Source: CAYHGV01 sp964356135
GTDB taxonomy: Bacteria > Hydrothermota > Tepidihabitantia > CAYHGV01
DNA length: 27,764 bases
Assembly: GCA_964356135.1 (NCBI GenBank)
Contig: CAYHGV010000035.1
Coordinates: 1-27,764, forward strand
Direction: 5' to 3'
Positions 21,120-27,764 of this stretch are shown here, piece by piece. How positions within the stretch are numbered: position 1 is the first letter of the stretch; each line of letters opens with the position of its first letter. Both the position numbers and the translations under genes were made by a program. The notes beneath the pieces are model-generated. The model searched no databases. It was not told the DNA's origin and worked only from the letters and a program-made list of their open reading frames with translations.

Positions 21120-23196
21120 CGCTCTTATACGGCTCGGTATGACAACACTCCGGATAGCCGGAACAACCCAAAAACCTCCTTCCCCGCCCGAAACGGATCA
21201 ACAGCGGCTTACCGCACTCCGGGCAGTTCTTTTCGAGCGTGGTCAAAGGCTTGGTGAACTTGCACTCGGGAAAACCGGAGCAGGCGAGAAACTTCCCATA
21301 GCGGCCCGAACGCAACAGGAGAATCTTTTCACATTTCGGACACTTTTCTTCGGTCGGCTGCGGTTCTGAACCGTCCAGCGGTTTCGAATAACGGCAGTCG
21401 GGGAAACCCGAGCAGGCGATAAACCGGCCGAACCTTCCCCACCGATCCATCAACGGCTTGTCGCACTTCGGACACTTTTCGTCGAGCTCTTTCGAATGTT
21501 GATTTTTAATCGTCTCAACCTCGCCCTCGGCTTTATCGATCTCTTTTTTGAACGGCTTATAGAATTTTTTGACCACGGTTTGCCATACCTCCTTTCCCGC
21601 TTCAATCTGATCGAGCCGCGCCTCCATATCTTTCGTAAACCCGGTCTCAAAAATTTTCGAGAAACGGGGGATGATAATATCGTTGACCAAAAGCCCCAAC
21701 TCGGTCGGGACGAGTCGGCCTTTATCTTTGTTGACATACCCCCGTTCGGACAGAGTCGAGATGATCGGCGCATAGGTCGACGGCCGGCCGATGCCGTTTA
21801 CCTCCAACTTCTTCACGATCGAAGCCTCGGAATAACGAGCCGGCGGCTGGGTTTGGTGTTCTTCCGGCTTTAGCTCTTTTAAAAAAACCTCATCGCCTTG
21901 CGTCAGCAGCGGCAGCGGTGTCTTCTCTTCGCGCTCGGTCTTGATTACCTTCTCAAAACCGGGGAATTTCTGTTTTAAGGTCGATGTCCGGAAGACATAG
22001 TCTTTGCCGGTAATTTCAACATCGACTGCGGCGTAGACGCTGTCCGCCATCTGCGACGCCAAAAACCGGTTGTAGACCAGGGTATAGAGCTTCTGCTGGT
22101 CAAGGGTAAGATACTCTTTAATCGATTCCGGCGTGCGGCTGACGTTCGTCGGTCGGATCGCTTCGTGCGCGGCCTGGGCACCTTTCCGGTCTTTGTAGTG
22201 CCGGGCGGTTTCGGGCAGATAGCGCTCATCCCAGTTCTGTTTGATAAAATCCCGGGTGCCGGCGACGAAATCATCGGCAACCCGAACCGAATCCGAACGC
22301 GGATAGGTGATAAGACCGGTGGCTTCGGCGCCGAGTTCGATTCCTTCGAAGAGCTGCTGGGCAATGAACATCGCTTTTTTGGCAGTGAAGTGGAGCTGTT
22401 TCACCGCCTCCTGCTGCATCGTCGAGGTCGTGAACGGCGCAGCCGGGGTATAGTGCTTATCATAGATTTTGACCTGGCTTAAATGAAATTTAGTCGTGGG
22501 CAGTTCTTTCTTTATCTTCTCGACCAGCGGGGCTTCTTCAATCTTGCCTTCTTCGGCACCGATTTTACTGAGCAGCGCTTCGAATTCGGCGCCGTCTTTA
22601 TTGGCGAACACCGCGCTCATCGTCCAGTACGGCTTCGGCTGAAACGCCTGGATTTCGCGCTCCCGCTCGCATAACAGACGGAGGGCAACGCTCTGCACCC
22701 TGCCCGCGGAAAGACCGCGGTGGAGAATTCGCCAGAGCAACGGGCTCGTCATATAACCGACGAGCCGGTCTAACACCCGGCGCGCTTTGTGGGCATCGAC
22801 CCGCTTCTGGTCGATCTCGGTCGGATTGTCCAGGCCTTTTTGCACTCCTTCTTTGGTAATTTCGAAGAACAGCACCCGCTTCACCCGTTTCTTCTTTTTG
22901 TCCAGCTCTTCGGCGATGTGGTAGGCGATCGCTTCGCCTTCCCGGTCCGGGTCGCAGCCGAGATAGATCGTTTTTGCGCCGCGGGCTTGCGACTTCAGTT
23001 CTTTAATGATATTGCCTTTACCCCGAATCCGGATGTATTCGGGGGTAAAGTTGTGCTCGACATCGACCGCTAATCGACTCTTGGGCAGGTCTTTAATGTG
23101 TCCTTTCGAAGAAAGCACCAAAAGCTTATCCTCTAACAGCTTCGTTATCGTCTTCGCCTTGGTCGGCGACTCAACAATCAGCACATCTTTTGCCAT
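21100..23196 (-). CDS. topA: DNA topoisomerase I
   Basis: The 698-residue enzyme relaxes negative supercoils. The Toprim domain begins at the N terminus (VLIVESPTKAKTI with E9; CDPDREGEAI with D82, D84 and E86). The catalytic Tyr is Y298 in GLITYPRSDS. Three C-terminal zinc ribbons follow (CPKCDKPLMDRWGRFGRF, CPKCEKILLLRSGRYGKF, CPECGKPLLIRFGRGRRF), each with the GCSGxPxC-type second half. Size and domain order are normal for bacterial TopA. TGGAGA stands upstream of the ATG. It overlaps the pseudouridine synthase gene by 26 nt and the recombinase gene by 20 nt, so the three are co-transcribed. Confidence 0.97.
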   Translation of the reverse strand: MAKDVLIVESPTKAKTITKLLEDKLLVLSSKGHIKDLPKSRLAVDVEHNFTPEYIRIRGKGNIIKELKSQARGAKTIYLGCDPDREGEAIAYHIAEELDKKKKRVKRVLFFEITKEGVQKGLDNPTEIDQKRVDAHKARRVLDRLVGYMTSPLLWRILHRGLSAGRVQSVALRLLCEREREIQAFQPKPYWTMSAVFANKDGAEFEALLSKIGAEEGKIEEAPLVEKIKKELPTTKFHLSQVKIYDKHYTPAAPFTTSTMQQEAVKQLHFTAKKAMFIAQQLFEGIELGAEATGLITYPRSDSVRVADDFVAGTRDFIKQNWDERYLPETARHYKDRKGAQAAHEAIRPTNVSRTPESIKEYLTLDQQKLYTLVYNRFLASQMADSVYAAVDVEITGKDYVFRTSTLKQKFPGFEKVIKTEREEKTPLPLLTQGDEVFLKELKPEEHQTQPPARYSEASIVKKLEVNGIGRPSTYAPIISTLSERGYVNKDKGRLVPTELGLLVNDIIIPRFSKIFETGFTKDMEARLDQIEAGKEVWQTVVKKFYKPFKKEIDKAEGEVETIKNQHSKELDEKCPKCDKPLMDRWGRFGRFIACSGFPDCRYSKPLDGSEPQPTEEKCPKCEKILLLRSGRYGKFLACSGFPECKFTKPLTTLEKNCPECGKPLLIRFGRGRRFLGCSGYPECCHTEPYKSDEQPPE

Positions 23197-24229
23197 TCTT
23201 TTCTCCAGTTAGACGGTTTGGGTTCGGGCTGTCTCCGGCCGCCCGTGCCCGTTTTTTTAAATAACTATTCCTTAAAAATTCTAACAGTCGATCCATATCC
23301 TGAGGTAAAGGCGAGATGAATTCGAGATACTGTTTGGTCTTAGGATGAACAAACCCTAATTTTGCCGCATGCAGCGCCTGGCGATCGATACTATTTAAAA
23401 CCTCTTTATAAATCGGCAGCTCCGCCCGTTCGCTGACCAGACCTTTTGACCGGCCGCCGTACTCCGGGTCGCCCACCACCGGGTGATTGTAATGCGCCAG
23501 ATGAACCCGAATCTGATGGGTACGGCCGGTATGGAGTTTCAACCGCAGATAGGTGATGATCTGAAACCGCTCCAGAACCTCAAAGGTCGTTTTCGCCTGT
23601 TTTGAGGCAAACGGAGTCACTGCCATTCTCTTGCGGTCAAGCGTCGACCGGCCGATCGGTGCAGAAATCTCGCCCCGTTTTAACGCGAGATTACCCCAGA
23701 CCAATGCCAGATACTCCCGGTTGATGCGCCGCGCTTCAATCTGGTGACCGAGGTCGGTGAGACTCGTATCGGTCTTGGCAAAAACCAAGAGCCCGGTCGT
23801 ATCCTTATCCAGCCGGTGAATAACGCCTGGCCGGATTTTCGCATTCGGCGACCGGGGCAGATTTTTACAATGGTAGAGTAAGCCGTTGACGAGCGTACCG
23901 GTACTATGGCCCCGTGCCGGATGCACGACCACACCCCGCGGTTTATCAATCACAATCAGCTCTTCATCTTCATAGACAATCTGCAAATCCATCGGCTCCG
24001 GGGTAATCTTCCATTCCTCACCTTCAGTGAGAAATTGTGCTCTGACCTCATCCCCCGCTTTTACCCGATAGCTCGGCTTCGTCTTTTTTTCGTTGACCAG
24101 AACCGCACCTTCGCCGATCAGATTCACGACCTGGTTGCGCGAAATTCCGATTCCCGAGAGCACCAGGTAGTGGTCGAGCCGGGTGCCGCGCATCTTGGTC
24201 GAGACGCTGCGCTTAAATTCGCGCTCCAC
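23171..24229 (-). CDS. RluD-family 23S rRNA pseudouridine synthase
   Basis: The product of 352 residues has an S4 RNA-binding domain (about 15-75; TRLDHYLV, VNLIGEGAVLVN) and a pseudouridine synthase domain with the catalytic Asp D141 in HRLDKDTTGLLVFAK, plus GRTHQIRVHLAH and HPVVGDPEYGG, as in RluD/RluC. The start is a GTG at 24229, supported by GGGAG seven bases upstream; ATG codon 13 is an alternative. It overlaps the end of rph by 17 nt. The C-terminal tail past about 325 is basic and lies over the start of topA. Which uridines it modifies cannot be told from sequence. Confidence 0.93.
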   Translation of the reverse strand: MEREFKRSVSTKMRGTRLDHYLVLSGIGISRNQVVNLIGEGAVLVNEKKTKPSYRVKAGDEVRAQFLTEGEEWKITPEPMDLQIVYEDEELIVIDKPRGVVVHPARGHSTGTLVNGLLYHCKNLPRSPNAKIRPGVIHRLDKDTTGLLVFAKTDTSLTDLGHQIEARRINREYLALVWGNLALKRGEISAPIGRSTLDRKRMAVTPFASKQAKTTFEVLERFQIITYLRLKLHTGRTHQIRVHLAHYNHPVVGDPEYGGRSKGLVSERAELPIYKEVLNSIDRQALHAAKLGFVHPKTKQYLEFISPLPQDMDRLLEFLRNSYLKKRARAAGDSPNPNRLTGEKNGKRCADC

Positions 24230-24944
24230 TTAAAATCTCCCGCTCCATTTGGATCGTCGCTTGAATCGCTGCTGCCGCCTGCCGGTACATCGCCTGAAAA
24301 TCCTCGAAACTGAACGGCACCCGCTCGGCGGTGCTCTGGAGCTCAATGATCTTGCCCGATTCGGTCATCACCACATTCATATCGACATCCGCTCTCGAAT
24401 CCTCTTCATAGTTCAGGTCGACCAGCACCCGGCCGTCAACCATACCCGCACTCGCCGCCGCCACGTAATCGGTGAGCACGATTCGGCTGACCTCGCCCCG
24501 CCGCCGCAGAAAGTCTAATGCCTGAGCCAAAGCCAAAAACCCGCCGATCACCGACAGTACCCGGGTCGAGCCGTCCGCTTTGAGCACATCGCAGTCGACG
24601 ATAATATTTTTTTCGCCCAAAGCGAACAAATCGACTGCTGCCCGTAACGATCGACCGATGAATCGCCGGATTTCCTGGGTTCGGCCGTTAAGCCGCCCGA
24701 CCGTCGATTCGCGAACCGTCCGCTGCCTGGTCGACCGGGGGAGCAGACTGTATTCGGCCGTTACCCACCCCTGACCGGTGCCGACCAGAAACGGCGGTAC
24801 TCTCCGCTCGAGCGACGCCGCACACAACACCTGGGTCGAAGCGGTGGTAACGAGGCACGAACCTTCGGCATGCGCAAGATACCCCATTTCGACTTTCAAT
24901 TTTCTCGGCTCGTCAAATTTCCGTCCATCCGTTCTCACAAACAT
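24213..24944 (-). CDS. rph: Ribonuclease PH
   Basis: This is a 243-residue phosphorolytic 3'-5' exoribonuclease that trims tRNA 3' ends. Family hallmarks are clear: RTDGRKFDEPRKL at the start, GTGQGWVTAEYSLLPRSTRQR, GRTQEIRRFIGRSLRAAVD, IIVDCDVLKADGSTR (metal-binding Asp residues), and VDLNYEEDSRADVDMNVV. AAAGGAG precedes the ATG. It starts 2 nt after the murI stop. The window's tRNAs lack encoded CCA, so 3' trimming by such an enzyme followed by CCA addition is consistent. Confidence 0.97.
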   Translation of the reverse strand: MFVRTDGRKFDEPRKLKVEMGYLAHAEGSCLVTTASTQVLCAASLERRVPPFLVGTGQGWVTAEYSLLPRSTRQRTVRESTVGRLNGRTQEIRRFIGRSLRAAVDLFALGEKNIIVDCDVLKADGSTRVLSVIGGFLALAQALDFLRRRGEVSRIVLTDYVAAASAGMVDGRVLVDLNYEEDSRADVDMNVVMTESGKIIELQSTAERVPFSFEDFQAMYRQAAAAIQATIQMEREILSGARI

Positions 24945-24946
24945 TG

Positions 24947-25768
24947 CTACTCCTTTATTGTCACCCGGATAACTTCGGGCATCGGTTCACCTAAAAATCG
25001 TTCGCCAATTTTAGAGAAGTTGGGAGTAAGGTCGGAGAGATAATACCGACAGCTGCCGTTGGTTTCCGCGGTTATGAGATTTCGCTCTTCGAGAACCTGT
25101 TTCGCTGCCTGTGCGGTCTCTTCGCCCGAATCGACGAGGAATATTCCAGAGCCCAGCACCCGACCGATAACCGGTTTGAGCAAAGGATAATGGGTGCAAC
25201 CCAAAAGCAGCGTATCGATACCCTCGTTTTGTAACGGCGCCAGGTACTGACGGGCGACCAGCTCGGCGACCTGGTCGTCGAGCCAGCCTTCTTCGACCAG
25301 CGGCACAAACAGCGGAGTCGGTTTGGCAAAAATCTCTATCCCGTTTTTACAATTTTTAACCGCTCGTTCATAAGCACCGGCGGCAATCGTTGCCCGGGTA
25401 CCGATCACGCCAATTCGATTGTTTTTGGTCGTTGCCACTGCCCGGCGCGCACCCGGATCGATCACCCCGACAATCGGCACGGCAAATGATTTCTGCAAAC
25501 TGGCGAGGGCGACCGAAGAAGCGGAGTGGCAGGCAACGATCACCAGCTTGACGTCGCGCGCGATCAAAAACTCGGCATCTTGATGGGCAAACCGGATAAT
25601 CGTCTCCTCCGATTTGGTTCCATAGGGAAGCCGGGCGGTATCCCCGAAATAGACAATATCCTCAGCCGGCATAATTTGTTTCAACGCCCGGACTACCGTC
25701 AGGCCGCCGATGCCGGAATCGAATACGCCGATCGGCTTACTGGGCGGTGATAGTCTGTTCATATTCAT
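24947..25768 (-). CDS. murI: Glutamate racemase
   Basis: The 273-residue enzyme makes D-glutamate for peptidoglycan. Motifs are VFDSGIGGLTVVRAL (Asp 17), YFGDTARLPYGTKS, the first catalytic Cys in VACHSASSVAL (C80) and the second in LLLGCTHYPLLKP (C191, H193). The first motif normally reads CNTAS; here it is CHSAS. I place the start at ATG 25768 (MNMNRLSPPSKPIGVFDSG), with ATG 25762 as an alternative; the frame is open upstream to 25954 but that part overlaps the amidase gene and is unlike MurI. It overlaps the amidase stop by about 30 nt without a clear Shine-Dalgarno, suggesting translational coupling. Confidence 0.93.
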   Translation of the reverse strand: MNMNRLSPPSKPIGVFDSGIGGLTVVRALKQIMPAEDIVYFGDTARLPYGTKSEETIIRFAHQDAEFLIARDVKLVIVACHSASSVALASLQKSFAVPIVGVIDPGARRAVATTKNNRIGVIGTRATIAAGAYERAVKNCKNGIEIFAKPTPLFVPLVEEGWLDDQVAELVARQYLAPLQNEGIDTLLLGCTHYPLLKPVIGRVLGSGIFLVDSGEETAQAAKQVLEERNLITAETNGSCRYYLSDLTPNFSKIGERFLGEPMPEVIRVTIKE

Positions 25769-27209
25769 AAACAAATTTCTTGACACCCCGGCAGATTCCC
25801 TCTGCCATCCGTTCGCGAAATTCCGGGCTGCGCAGCAACCGCTCTTCGTTGTAATTGGAGACAAAGGCTCCTTCGACCAGAATCGCGGGCATAAATGCGC
25901 CGCGCAGGACAAAAAACCCGGCCTGGTTGAGCCCCCGGTTCGGTATGCCCGCAAACGGTGCCGCCGTTTCCTGCACCAGCTCCGCCATCCGGCTTGACTC
26001 TCGTAAAAATTCGTTCTGCGCCATATCGGTCAAAATCAGGCTTGCCGCATTCAAATGGGCAAGGTTGGTATCCGGCAGTTCGAACCGAATCGACGCATTC
26101 TCCCGCTGCTCAACCGCCCGCGCCCAGGTCGTCCTCGCTTCCGAGAGGAAATAGGTCTCGAATCCCCGGGTCTGGGCAAAACTCGGCGCCGCATTATTAT
26201 GAATGCTGATAAAAAGCTGGGCATTACGGGTATTGGCGAATTCGGTCCGGCCGTTGAGCGGGATAAAAACATCGCGGTCCCGGGTCAAGAGCACGGTCAC
26301 TCCCAGCTCCTTTTCCAGTTTCGTTTTCAGCCGCCGGGCAATATCTAAATTGCAATCCTTCTCCTTCAAGCCGTTCTTGCCGACCGCCCCCGAATCCTTG
26401 CCGCCGTGGCCCGGATCAACCACGATCCGTTTTACCCACCGTTTTGGTCGACCGAAAATTTTAACCACCAACCCGGTCTCCGAGGTCGTAACTCTCATAT
26501 CACCTTCTTCTTTCAGATAAAAGGTAATGGTCGTGGTTGTGCCGGTCTTGAATTCAATTTTGGTAACGATTCCACGAGGAATCGATTTTGGCTTGCCGTC
26601 TTTGGTCCGTCCATTCACAACCAGCTGACACTTCTTCGGGGAAAGGGTCCTGGTTTCAAAATGAACCCGGGGATTCACTTTCACCGTCGTGACAAAGGTA
26701 TCGGCTTTGACCGTGCAGGTCACCGATTCAATCTGACCGGCTACCGGTTTGCTGGCGGGACTGGCGGTCGGAAATATGTCATCGATAAAATAGATCGGGA
26801 TGTAGAGTCCATCATCCCGCCATCGGCTGGGCAGAGGGAAATGCTTCGGCGCATCATCAACGATGACGGTGTTATTTTCCGGCGTAAAAACAATCGTGTG
26901 ATCGCTGACACCGACCGTTACTTTCTGGGTCGTCTCATCGCATTGCATACTCCCGGCATAGACACTAACCAGCTCTTTCAGCGAAACGTATTCGTCGCCG
27001 TCGAATTTCAGAGTTTCAACCACGCTCTCACCAATCTTAATTTCACCCGCTCCGACCAGGAGGCAAGGAACGCAGAAAAGCATCCACACGCCATACCCAA
27101 TCCGCCTTACGCCATACGCTCTACGCCCTACACCTTTCGCCCTACACCTTACGCCCCACGCCCTACGCCCTACGCTCTTCGCCTTACGCTTTACGCTCCC
27201 CACCCTCAT
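25737..27209 (-). CDS. N-acetylmuramoyl-L-alanine amidase with copper-amine-oxidase-like N domain
   Basis: The product cleaves the amide bond between MurNAc and the stem peptide in the periplasm. The C-terminal Amidase_3 domain (about 259-485) has the zinc ligands H268 (VVDPGHGGKDSG), E283 (LKEKDCNLDI) and H337 (SIHNNA), and the catalytic E446 (VEGAFVSN). Before it come a copper-amine-oxidase-like domain (about 57-145; GDEYVSLKELV, GLYIPIYFID) and an AMIN-like beta domain (about 160-255). The ATG at 27209 overlaps the smpB stop (ATGA), but residues 1-42 are encoded by a heptanucleotide repeat and are Arg/Gly-rich. The only hydrophobic segment (MLFCVPCLLVGAG) starts at residue 43, so the natural start may be ATG 27083. 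Confidence 0.9.
   Translation of the reverse strand: MRVGSVKRKAKSVGRRAWGVRCRAKGVGRRAYGVRRIGYGVWMLFCVPCLLVGAGEIKIGESVVETLKFDGDEYVSLKELVSVYAGSMQCDETTQKVTVGVSDHTIVFTPENNTVIVDDAPKHFPLPSRWRDDGLYIPIYFIDDIFPTASPASKPVAGQIESVTCTVKADTFVTTVKVNPRVHFETRTLSPKKCQLVVNGRTKDGKPKSIPRGIVTKIEFKTGTTTTITFYLKEEGDMRVTTSETGLVVKIFGRPKRWVKRIVVDPGHGGKDSGAVGKNGLKEKDCNLDIARRLKTKLEKELGVTVLLTRDRDVFIPLNGRTEFANTRNAQLFISIHNNAAPSFAQTRGFETYFLSEARTTWARAVEQRENASIRFELPDTNLAHLNAASLILTDMAQNEFLRESSRMAELVQETAAPFAGIPNRGLNQAGFFVLRGAFMPAILVEGAFVSNYNEERLLRSPEFRERMAEGICRGVKKFVYEYEQTITAQ
27088..27199. repeat. Heptanucleotide tandem repeat, about 16 units
   Basis: The plus strand runs in register every 7 nt as variants of ACGCCCT (for example ACGCCAT, ACGCTCT, ACACCTT, TCGCCCT, ACGCTTT) from 27088 to 27199. 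It lies between the smpB stop and the first hydrophobic segment of the amidase. Three units (21 nt) make seven codons, so the translation also repeats every seven residues (xGVxRxA). Flanking DNA on both sides shows no such period. Confidence 0.85.
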
Positions 27210-27658
27210 CTGCCGCTCATCTTCCGCAATGTCGCTTTTTCCCGTGACATTTCGCGCCGCTTGATATCTTCCCGTTTATCATAGAGCTTCTTGCCCTTTG
27301 CCAACCCGAGCTCAACTTTAACCAGCCCCCGCGGATTGAAGTAGAGTTTCAACGGGATCAACGTAAAACCCCGCTGTTGGGTTTTACCGTAGATGCGTTT
27401 TATCTCTTCTTTTTTTAAAAGCAGTTTCCGCGGCCGTTTTGGATCTTTATTAAAAATACCGCCTTTGTCGTAGGGGTGAATATGGACATTGTATAAAAAC
27501 ACTTCGCCCTGGTCGACCGCGGCATAACCATCGGCGAGCGCTGCATTGCCCTGACGCAGGGATTTCACCTCGGTCCCGGCAAGCTTGATGCCGGCTTCGT
27601 AATGTTCTTCAATATAATAGTCATGGTGTGCTTTCCGGTTCAGTGCAATAATCTTCAT
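27206..27658 (-). CDS. smpB: SsrA-binding protein SmpB
   Basis: The 150-residue protein binds tmRNA and brings it to stalled ribosomes. The start MKIIALNRKAHHDYYIEE and the segments GIKLAGTEVKSLRQGNAAL, HIHPYDKGG and ERKLLLKK-like PRKLLLKKEEIKRI, TLIPLKLYFNPRGLVKVELGLAKGKKLYDKR are typical of SmpB. An upstream in-frame ATG at 27703 would add 15 residues not seen in the family and would lie upstream of the promoter, so I chose 27658. Its stop overlaps the next start (ATGA). It heads the seven-gene operon that runs to the Xer recombinase. Confidence 0.96.
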   Translation of the reverse strand: MKIIALNRKAHHDYYIEEHYEAGIKLAGTEVKSLRQGNAALADGYAAVDQGEVFLYNVHIHPYDKGGIFNKDPKRPRKLLLKKEEIKRIYGKTQQRGFTLIPLKLYFNPRGLVKVELGLAKGKKLYDKREDIKRREMSREKATLRKMSGR

Positions 27659-27668
27659 TAATAATATA

Positions 27669-27697
27669 AATATAAAAAAATCACCGAATGAAGTCAA
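27669..27697 (-). promoter_or_regulatory. Promoter of smpB and its operon, near-leaderless
   Basis: TTGACT (27697-27692), a 17-nt spacer and TATATT (27674-27669) on the minus strand. The ATG at 27658 follows after 10 nt, leaving a leader of about 3-4 nt and no Shine-Dalgarno. Confidence 0.7.
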
Positions 27698-27734
27698 GAG
27701 CATGCCGGGCTAGGAGTCTGTCGGAGAACATCTA

Positions 27735-27764
27735 TGGAAGAAAAACGGTGGGAGATAAGAGCCG
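27735..27764 (+). CDS. Possible start of a plus-strand gene cut by the window edge
   Basis: An ATG at 27735 opens MEEKRWEIRA and runs off the window; GGAG stands 10-11 nt upstream. The piece is too short to identify, and chance is quite possible. Confidence 0.2.

Noticed and set aside
25763..25954. Extended N-terminus of MurI
   Set aside because: The extra 62 residues lie wholly within the amidase gene and lack any MurI similarity; the family start fits ATG 25768 or 25762.
27088..27199. CRISPR array
   Set aside because: The unit is 7 nt with no spacers; it is a simple tandem repeat and no cas genes are present.
26406..27284. 292-codon plus-strand ORF
   Set aside because: It is antisense to the amidase and smpB, both certain genes; it is a shadow frame whose end translates the heptamer array.

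Overview
The window reads as a bacterial chromosome segment from an uncultured, Gram-negative-type lineage. It encodes outer-membrane proteins (an OmpA-family protein, a beta-barrel-like protein, a TonB-like lipoprotein, a Lol-like ABC system) and four secreted proteins that end in a Por-secretion/type IX-like C-terminal sorting domain. This mixture, together with short-period repeats between genes, suggests an FCB-related or candidate-phylum (WOR-3-like) bacterium. The placement is inference; no marker gene was compared.

Layout. 1-5760 is an AT-richer surface-protein region, all on the minus strand. It holds an FG-GAP propeller protein, a BNR-like protein whose signal peptide is out of frame by one base, and an Omp28-like thioredoxin-fold protein. 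A 148-bp repeat lies downstream of the first and third of these. 5970-10206 is a minus-strand unit: a PpiD/SurA-like foldase, a cyclic-nucleotide-binding protein overlapping tRNA-Glu, an OmpA/carboxypeptidase-regulatory protein, and tRNA-Gly. 10449-15423 is a five-gene operon: beta-barrel-like protein, ABC ATPase, two FtsX-type permeases, and a LolA-like outer-membrane lipoprotein-sorting protein. 15424-16090 is a non-coding mosaic of short repeats. 16096-18547 on the plus strand carries a zinc-ribbon membrane protein, a TonB-like lipoprotein, a toxin-antitoxin pair with a frameshifted RelE toxin, and a PflX-type radical SAM protein. 18610-20145 (minus) is a seven-repeat propeller protein with a sorting domain. 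20235-27658 (minus) is a tightly packed operon: smpB, N-acetylmuramoyl-L-alanine amidase, murI, rph, an RluD-type pseudouridine synthase, topA and a XerC/D recombinase.

The most interesting signal is in the Omp28-like gene (4715-5749). Its reading frame continues upstream of the obvious ORF through one in-frame UGA. That UGA stands exactly where the first cysteine of a WCxxC thioredoxin motif belongs, giving W-U-P-F-C. Upstream of it are a signal peptide, an ATG and a strong Shine-Dalgarno. A 7-bp stem with a G-rich 6-nt loop starts 14 nt after the UGA, with the loop at +21 to +26, which matches the published layout of a bacterial SECIS. The gene is therefore a candidate secreted selenoprotein of a family normally using cysteine.

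A second recurrent pattern is that five genes heading transcription units (ppiD-like, beta-barrel, zinc-ribbon, pflX, smpB) each have a TTGACN / TANNNT-type promoter whose -10 box lies only about 5-10 nt before the start codon. This implies leaderless mRNAs, while operon-internal genes mostly use Shine-Dalgarno sites. Other oddities are an N-terminus of the amidase made from a heptanucleotide tandem repeat, and a protein gene overlapping a tRNA gene by 22 nt.
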